This document shows, piece after piece, positions 56,895 to 64,000 of a stretch of 64,000 nt of DNA (position 1 is the first letter of the stretch; every line of letters starts with the position of its first letter). The position numbers and the translations under genes are program-made. The notes below the pieces were generated by a model. That model did no database searches, was not told the DNA's origin, and worked only from the letters and a program-made list of their open reading frames with translations. This DNA comes from Heterobasidion occidentale (taxonomy: Eukaryota; Basidiomycota; Agaricomycetes; Russulales; Bondarzewiaceae), in NCBI GenBank assembly GCA_039111635.1, contig JBCAQO010000001.1, forward strand, positions 2,232,001 to 2,296,000, given 5' to 3'.

Positions 56895-59317
56895 TCAGAA
56901 TCGTCCGCCAGTCCAGAAACCAGTGGCAACACCCTCAACGCCAAAATCCCCAAATCTCGTGTCACCCTCTAACTCAGTTCCGTACATTGTTCGCCTGATG
57001 GGCGCAATGTCGTCTGTTTGCGGTAGTATTGACATCCCGAGACCAGCGCCCACATTGTTACTAGAGGCCTTTCTTCGCCCATCTGTCCGCACTGTGTCAT
57101 CGAGTAAGTCAGGCAGGGTTGGTGGAGGCGTGCGTAGAAATGCAGATGGATTGATGGTAGACTCCGCCGTAGACGAACCAGAAGGATTTCGAGTGCTAGG
57201 AGGTGTGCCGAAAGGGTGGAACGGATCATTGCGCTCTATCCTGCCACCCCGCTCTACACGATTGCCGTAGCTAGAGCTTGGGATTGGACTCGGAGAATGT
57301 GGGACCTCTGGTAGAGGGAAGTGATTGAACATAGGAGATTCTGGGCCAGAGAATCCGGGAAAGTTGCCTGTTGGAGCAGGAGTGGATGTCATGGGAGGAT
57401 GTCCAGGGAGGGGGAAAGAGTAATTGAATGGGCGCTGATTCTCAGAAGCATTAGCTGTGCTAGTTTTCGGTATATTTCCGCGGCCATTGACGTGGGCGAA
57501 GTCAAAAAAATCGAAGTCGCGATCAGTGAACGCATCATCTATGGTTTGCCCAGTTGGTTCAGTTCGACGAAGGCTCGTAGGTGGAAGCTCTTCAGGCCCT
57601 TCGAACACAGTGAACTTAGGGAACTGACGCGGCGGAGGAATAACGATGGACTGCTCGGAGGGTTCATCTGGTATTGTCGGCTCCGGCCTATCATTGAACA
57701 CCTGAGTTGAGGGGCCAGCATCGAGAATGTGATTGGGTTGAGTGTCAGGATGACCTTCCCTGCTATCCTGCGCCAGCTTTGGCCGTTTCCTGCCAGGTCC
57801 CGACGCAGTTGTCCTAAGCTCCTCTTCCTGGGACTCCTCTCTACCTAATTCGACGATAGAACTGAGGCCTGCTTCTCTACGGCGCTTCCCAAGGGCGCTC
57901 TGGCCAGCGGCTTTAGAAAGTCGATGTGATGGGGAACGCGCTGGAGCTGGAGGATATTCGAATGGCAAAGCGGTGGAATTTTGTCGAGCGGGAACGCTTG
58001 GTTCCGCTTGCTTGACTTTCGACGACCTAGAATCTCCGATGAAAGCACTGTCATGGGTTATAAGTGACAACGTCCACACATGAACGACCGTACACGTACC
58101 CCAAATCCGGTATGTGAGGGGGGCTGGCTGATGAGATGCTGATAGGAGTGGACAAGCTCACAGGCTCCAGACTGGTAGGGTCTGCACTTCTGCCCCTCAC
58201 CATTCGCAAATCATTTTGCAGGCGATCAATCGACTCGCTCATTTGTTGGATTGTTCCATTCTGCTGACGATAGCCCTGAAGCTCGGCTGTGAGAGTGTCA
58301 ATCCTGGCTTTCAGCGTAGCCACCTCGACGGCATGCGCCAAAGCTTGCTGTTGTAGTGACGCCACTGTCCCCTCCAGCGGCTTCACCTGAGAGCAGAAAA
58401 ATTCGGGTGAGCATCATAACAGACACGGATGATGCACAAACGTACGATTTCCTGCATTATTGAATAAACCACCATTCGAGTCTCGTGCCTATCTGGGAGG
58501 AGACTCGTGCGATCCTCAATCTTTGGAGTTGATGGACATTGGCCCAAGCTAGAAGGGCCCGCTATTGGTGGAGTGGCTAAACGCGAAAAGTGAGACTCTT
58601 CGAAGCAGAAGATACGAGTGATCTTACGATGATGTGCAGTATTCTCCGGTTCTAATGCATCTATGAGCATCCATTCCCGTAAAAACAGCAGGATCAGCTC
58701 ACCCTCGGGAATTGTTTCTTCTGTCGGTTTGAGGCTCCTGCTGCTTTTCGCCCGTTTGCTCTTGGAAACATTGATTGACTTGGTGACAGCTCGCGCTCCT
58801 GATCCTCCTGCTACTACAGGCCTCCCCACCCCTAATCTGAATTGTGCTTCTTTCGCTTTCCGCGTGCGGGTACTTGGACCTACTAAGGTGTTTGACGGTG
58901 GCAAATGCGTCAACTGTGCGTCCGAATCTCCAAGTTGTCCTGCGTCATCGTCTTCACTTTCCGAGTGAATGATGACAGAGGAAGTAGACTGGAGGCGAGA
59001 AATAGGTCTCGGTACACGGCTGAATATGCGGATTGATGAGGCCCGTTGCGGAGGAGCGGCCGGCTGAGGCTTGGAAGTCCGGTCGCTGAGACGAAGTGAG
59101 CAATCACTGTTACAGGAAGGAAAGCGTTTAGCTCACTTTGTATCCAATAGAAGATCGATCAATGACTCGGACTTGAGATTCGCTTTGAGTCCATGGTCCT
59201 GAAGGCATATTACAGATCACAGTAACCACGCGCGATTCGCAAACGCACCTTGCAAAGCCGTTGCAAGTCGACCCGCTTCATCCTCTCGAGAGTCTCTCGA
59301 TTAAGTACTCCCGGCAT
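56895..59317 (-). CDS. SAP-like, coiled-coil nuclear protein, function unknown
   Basis: The start at 59317 gives MPGVLNRETLERMKRVDLQRLCKDHGLKANLKSESLIDLLLDTK, across one intron; the LQ.LCK..GLK.N.K...LI..L pattern is SAP-domain-like (putative DNA binding). A basic Ser/Arg-rich part follows (TRTRKAKEAQFRLG, KSINVSKSKRAKSSR). Then comes a conserved-looking LILLFLREWMLIDAL, then a coiled coil (LEGTVASLQQQALAHAVEVATLKARIDTLTAELQ). The last exon (about 390 residues) is Pro/Ser-rich with GKRRREAG and GRKRPKLAQ, possible nuclear signals, and ends GFWTGGRF. No enzyme motif. A chromatin or kinetochore role is possible but not shown. Confidence 0.7.
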
Positions 59318-60085
59318 ATCCTTGATGTGGGGATACTCCAGGGTTAAGGTGTTTTCGAAGCGAGAGGAAAGACAATCAAATGAGGTGTGAATAAAGGCAG
59401 TCCTGATGAACGTTCAACTTCGAGTAGAGAGAGACCAAACAACAAGCAAACAACGCGACGACTTCTGCACACGTGACTGACTCATCAATGTAGTGGCACT
59501 GCAATTGCGTATAACTATGTTCTGACCAAAAAAGGGCATAGTCCTCCTAATTCATCTAATTGGGCATGAACAATCTGATCTTCCGCGCCAAATTTTCAGG
59601 ATTCCAATCAGTGTATCGAAAAAGCCCAAGAAAAGCTGCGTACGGCTTCCTCGCACATAGTGCGAAATGACCATGTACGCGGCTCTCTTTCGTGTTCTTC
59701 AGCATGGATGCTTGGATCCGTGCTCACTTCCGTCTTCTTCTCTTTTGACGTACTCCGTGATCTTCTGGTCTCCTCGGAGCAACAAAGGCTTGGCACGATA
59801 ACGGTACTGCAGGGTACTGCCCATCTCATTCTTGCGAAACGGGCGCAACATGGTGTGCTCTCCGCACTCAGCCCTAGTAGACGATAACCGAAAGCCTTCA
59901 CGTTATGTGGCAAGAGCCCCTTGGGCCTCACATCCTATTATACTGCCCCGGCCCGCCGTTGATTTATATACTCTCGCGTGACCACTGTTTGTATCTAACT
60001 ATAGGCAACGTGTGCACGACGAGGCACAGCGTCCTAAGTCTGCAACCTCACTCTCAGACTTATCAACGTTCACCTTGAGTGTACC
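59318..60085. promoter_or_regulatory. Divergent intergenic region of SAP-like gene and flavocytochrome b2
   Basis: 768 bp between divergent starts. Frames at 59608-59931 (minus) and 59660-59887 (plus) show no motif and are taken as chance. Confidence 0.45.
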
Positions 60086-62269
60086 ATGCCTTGGACGTTG
60101 GAGCAAGTTGCCGAGCACAATACACGCAGGTACTGCACGATACATCTACCATAGCTTGCGAGCCTTGCTAACTATGCGCCCCTATAGCTCATGTTGGGTC
60201 ATTATACATCATCGTGTCTACGATGTGACCGATTTCCTACTTGTAATACCGAAAGCTTTCGTCTTTCGCGGATCATCTTACCTTTTGCGCCGTAGGAACA
60301 CCCAGGGGGGCAGAAAGTAATCCTTCAGTATGCAGGTCGTGACGCGACAGCAGCATATGAGCCCATTCATCCTCCAGGTTCCCTCGAGAGAAACCTCCCA
60401 GCAGAAAAGCATATTGGGCAGTTGAGTCCGGATGCTATTCAATATATGACTAAACAAGCCGTGGCCTCAAAGAAAACACTAGACGAACAAAGAGTAGAGG
60501 ATGCCAAACGAAGAAAGCCTGCACTGCACCGAATGCTCAGCCTCCGTGATTTGGAAGACGTAGCTAGACAAGTCCTGTCATATAAAGCACTATCGTATTA
60601 CTCGTCCGCCGCGGATGATGAAATCAGTGCGTTCCTGTGTCTTATTGACACGAGCTAAAATCACATTTTTTCGCTATGGAATAGCATGCTACGAGAACGA
60701 GAGAGCCTTCAGTCGTTTCTTCTTTCATCCGCGTGTCTTGCGAGTGGTATCACGATGTGACCCGTCAACCATCATCCTTGGACACAGGTCATCTATCCCT
60801 GTGTTCGTGAGCGGAGCAGCCCTCGCGAAGCTTGGCCATCCTTTAGGTGAGCTCTTTTCCCACCGATCAACTTTCTGATCTTCATTGGAGATTCTAGGTG
60901 AAGCAAATATAACTCGAGGCGCATATTCTACTGGAATCATCCAAATGGTGTCCAGCAATGCCTCCCTTTCGTCTGGTCAGATATCGGAAGCACGTCCCTC
61001 TCCAGAACAGACCCTGTTCTTCCAGCTCTACAAACGCAAAGATGATATTGTCGCCGAAGAACGTGTGAAAGAAGTAGAGAGGCAAGGATACAAGGCGATC
61101 TTTCTGACTGTAGATGCTATTGTGGCAGGACATAGGGAGAGAGATATCAAGGCTCCCTTCATTCTGCAAGATATGGAAAACGCAGAAGACAAGGCTACGA
61201 GCGCTGTAAACGTTGATCAGGACGTGGGAGAGGACGGGGAGGAAGATTTGGACTTAGGTGGCACGGCAGGCGCGTTATTGGCCAAACAGGATATCGACAT
61301 GACTTGGGAAAAGGTCAGAACAGTTTTCAAAAGCCCTCAACGTCTTGTTCCTCAATGATATGCACTTTAGACCATACCTTGGCTTCGTACTATCACGAAA
61401 CTGCCCATAGTGTTGAAAGGTATGCGACTATAACCACGCTTTGCGATGAGTAGTTGATTCATTCTCGTTAGGCATACAATGTGTTGATGTAAATGATCTT
61501 CTTCATTATCATGCAACTCGGACTGAGTTGGATGATAGGATGCTCTGTTAGCAGCGGAGGCTGGTGTCGACGGTATCCTCTTGTCAAATCACGGAGGTTA
61601 GTGTAACAGCTCCCTTGTTCTCCAGCTCTTGGAGAAACTAAATGATCGTAGGTCGGCAGCTAGAATAGTGAGTAACTAAGGACAACATCAAAATTATTCG
61701 ATCTCACCCTTGCTGAAGCGCCCTGCCTCCCATCGAGGTCCTGTATCGCTTGCGTCTGCGGCACCCTGGAGTGTTCGATAAACTGGAAGGTCAGTTTTGA
61801 CTACTTCATACAACTGATTATGCTTGATTTTGCAATTGATCAGTGTACATCGATGGCGGTATTCGACGAGGGACAGGTAACGTTTTCTAAGTCCAGGGGG
61901 CTGCCAACTTCTGACTCCTCACATTTTCCCTTCTTACCAGATGTCCTGAAAGCACTTTGTCTTGGAGCTAAGGCTGTAGGGATGGGTCGCCCTTTCCTAT
62001 ACGCACAGAGTGTGAGTCACTCTAATATAGTTCACTCTCCTGGGTTGACCCTACTTGAGGACAGGCATACGGAGAAGCAGGTGTTGTCAAAGCTGTAAGA
62101 ATTCTTCAGCGAGAGATCGTAGCAGGAATGCGTATGCTTGGAGCTACAAACGTCAAGGAACTTGTTCCAGCCATGGTTTGTGGTTGATTATCTCCCCTAT
62201 GTTATCTACAACCCATGTCGTTCTTTCTAGGTCGAGCGTGTAGATTGGCAGCCTGTCGCTAAATTGTAG
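60086..62269 (+). CDS. CYB2: L-lactate dehydrogenase (cytochrome), flavocytochrome b2-like
   Basis: FMN and heme enzyme oxidising L-lactate (or a related 2-hydroxy acid) and passing electrons to cytochrome c. The start is MPWTLEQVAEHNTR, then [23 protein letters not shown], a cytochrome b5 domain with the heme-binding HPGG. The FMN barrel follows: [116 protein letters not shown] with the catalytic His, [32 protein letters not shown], and the end VERVDWQPVAKL. About ten small exons, all joining in phase. No clear mitochondrial presequence, so location is uncertain. Confidence 0.9.
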
Positions 62270-62684
62270 CGTGAGATGTACCTTGTCGACTTTGAGAATC
62301 GCCCGGATTCGTAGTTACGTGGAGTTAGCGCTTGGCTTATAGATACCGATTTATGACATTCACAACCATGAAACCTTGTCCATGATCGTGATCGTCTTTT
62401 ACCCGAGCGGCGTCAGCGAATCAAACTACAGCCTGCTCTGGGCAAAAGAAGTATTCTAATCCTAATCATATAGACGTGTACAATACCAGGATATCACAAA
62501 AAAAAACTCGCACAAATACAAACGATTGTCCATCGAATACATCGTTAGCAAGAGATAGAACACCATTGACTATGGAGACACTAATGAAAGAAGCACCACC
62601 TGGCCATCAAAGCGCAGAGCCCAGTACTTTCATGGCAAGTGCACGAAGAATCTAACCAAAATAGTAAGTAAAGATGACTGAAGA
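62270..62684. other. Convergent intergenic region
   Basis: 415 bp between the ends of CYB2 and the J-domain gene. No gene seen. Confidence 0.5.
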
Positions 62685-63491
62685 CTAACGCAGAAGGTTC
62701 GCGCCTACCTCTGCCTTCTGACTACCACCCAGCTCGGAAAAGACATGCGCAACACTCTTGCCTTTTGCGTCTCTTATAGCTCCAAGTCGGTTGCCTGCGT
62801 ACACACCGACGAGCCCGCCAGGTATATTGGCAATTATGAATCCGATGCCCGCACCGCACGCTGCTCCCAGGTATGCCCACAAAGGAAGTCCCGTTCGACT
62901 TCTGGACGTAGAAGCTACGAGTAGCAACCGGTTCAATAAACCACCAACTAGAGGGCTGAAGCAAGCTCACATCTTCGAAAACATCGCCGAACACGTTATT
63001 CGCATCAGGTCTCTGCGCACGCTCTCCCTCCGCGGTGCCCGTTGTGCCGCCAGCAGCGCCCCCAAACATGTTGGTAAACATGTTGAAGAAATTCGCCGAC
63101 GAATTAGGGTCGCTGCTCTTCTTCGACTTCGATTCATACAGAGCATCGTATTCGCGGCGTCGCTTCGAATCTGAGAGCACGTAGTAGGCATCGGCTACGG
63201 CCTGCCCAGGGTGATACAGGGTGCACAACCATGAGAAAGCGAGGTTTGAGATCTAGAGAATATTGAGCATACCTGGAATTTCTCCGTTGCTCTCTTCTTC
63301 TCATCTTGTGTAGCATTTGCGAGTCTATCTGGGTGAGTCCTGGAAGGGTGTGGATGTGAGAGAATGATAGTGGCCATGGCGAATAGTGATCCTTACTTTA
63401 GCGACTCTTTCCTGTAAGCCTGCCTGATTTGTTCAGTCGTGGCCGACTTGGATATGTTGAGGATGGCATAGTAGTCTGGAAAAGCGGACAT
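62685..63491 (-). CDS. J-domain (DnaJ-like) protein with C-terminal hydrophobic region
   Basis: Co-chaperone that stimulates an Hsp70. The start at 63491 reads MSAFPDYYAILNISKSATTEQIRQAYRKESLK. An intron leads to THPDRLANATQDEKKRATEKFQ with the HPD motif, then AVADAYYVLSDSKRRREYDALYESK, so the J domain is complete. A Gly/Phe/Asn linker follows (FFNMFTNMFGGAAGG). The last exon has a glycine-rich hydrophobic stretch (LGAACGAGIGFIIANIPGGLVGVYAGNRLGAIRDAKG) that may sit in a membrane, and ends VGANLLR. The membrane location is inference. Confidence 0.85.
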
Positions 63492-63862
63492 GGCGAGCTC
63501 GGAAGGTCGTAGAGAGTGTCAGTGAAGACCGTGGCTGCAGTCACATCCATGTCGTGGCCGCTAACCCCTCGGTGACGTCAGAGAGCCGAATGTGGAACAG
63601 TGTGGAACATGCACATCACATGATCGCCGATCCGATCTTGGCACAACAACAGAGCTGGAAAAAACAGTGATACGCGATATGTATCTATGTCAGACTTCAC
63701 GAGAGTATCGTGCTATACGTTACATACATCATAACACTAGGACATTTTGCAGAGTGAATGCGCTCAAAGAAGTATATGATTAGTAATACATAAGCGCACG
63801 AAAGATCGAATATGACATTCAGAAAACGACAGCAAATGAGTCAAAGATAGAGAAGACGAAGT
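63492..63862. other. Intergenic, no gene seen
   Basis: 371 bp between the J-domain start and the 3' end of the next minus-strand gene. Short frames only. Confidence 0.45.
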
Positions 63863-64000
63863 TCAGAGGGCACCACCGATAGTATCGATGTTCAAACGTC
63901 CCGTTTTCGCCAAAGGTCGAATGACAAGGGGCGCTGGTCGAGGCCTCTCGAACGCAGTGTCATCCATAGACTGTGCCTGCGTTCTTGGAGAACTGATCGT
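63863..64000 (-). CDS. 3' end of an unidentified gene, cut by window edge
   Basis: An open minus-strand frame enters at the right edge and ends in a TGA at 63863-63865. It reads 45 residues ending RPAPLVIRPLAKTGRLNIDTIGGAL. Too short to name. Pro/Arg-rich composition and absence of stops suggest a real C-terminus, but chance is possible. Confidence 0.45.
   Translation of the reverse strand, partial: TISSPRTQAQSMDDTAFERPRPAPLVIRPLAKTGRLNIDTIGGAL

Noticed and set aside
59608..59931. Minus-strand frame of 107 residues upstream of CYB2
   Set aside because: Composition and lack of motif suggest chance; the overlapping plus frame is equally long.

Overview
The window is nuclear DNA of a filamentous basidiomycete, most probably an agaricomycete (mushroom-forming) fungus. 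Genes are tightly packed on both strands and cut by many introns of about 45-80 nt with GT...AG ends. The gene set also fits: a TEY-loop MAP kinase of the Fus3/Kss1 type, Ser-rich surface proteins with cupredoxin domains, a double-psi beta-barrel secreted protein, fungal PEX14, MED5 and IPI1, and several proteins of mushroom-specific appearance. No tRNA, rRNA, CRISPR array or intact transposon was found. All gene models were assembled by hand from reading frames and splice signals; starts, stops and key junctions were checked base by base, and inner exon limits are less certain.

Layout. 0-7.4 kb: RIO2 (cut by the left edge) diverges from NAA40; then a complex I subunit, the glycine cleavage H protein and mitochondrial EF-Tu, which diverges from PEX14. 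7.5-9.5 kb: poorly resolved hypothetical coding region with an acidic repeat. 10.3-17.6 kb: GRIP-domain golgin and Mediator subunit MED5. 17.8-23.7 kb: vacuolar-type zinc transporter, eIF3h and a secreted double-psi beta-barrel protein. 24.8-30.4 kb: IPI1, remnants of an ERI1-like exonuclease, and NPC2. 30.8-39 kb: two unknown proteins, a zinc alcohol dehydrogenase and an AIM6-like phosphodiesterase. 38.9-44.7 kb: mitoribosomal bL17, mitochondrial acyl carrier protein, ribosomal uL13 and cyclin H. 45-53.8 kb: an anchored surface protein, a membrane protein, dyskerin CBF5 diverging from ribosomal eL22, and a two-domain cupredoxin protein. 55-64 kb: MAP kinase, a SAP-like coiled-coil protein, flavocytochrome b2, a J-domain protein and the 3' end of one more gene.

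Most of the content is housekeeping. Two themes recur: mitochondrial function (TUF1, GCV3, complex I subunit, bL17m, ACP, CYB2) and ribosome production (RIO2, IPI1, CBF5, eL22, uL13). No obvious new multi-gene system is present. The most striking anomaly is a series of single-base frame breaks. They are clearest in the otherwise well conserved CBF5 gene and appear again in cyclin H and the 7.6-8.2 kb locus. Nearly all need one added base to restore the conserved frame, which points to missing bases in the assembly rather than gene decay, though this cannot be settled from the sequence alone.
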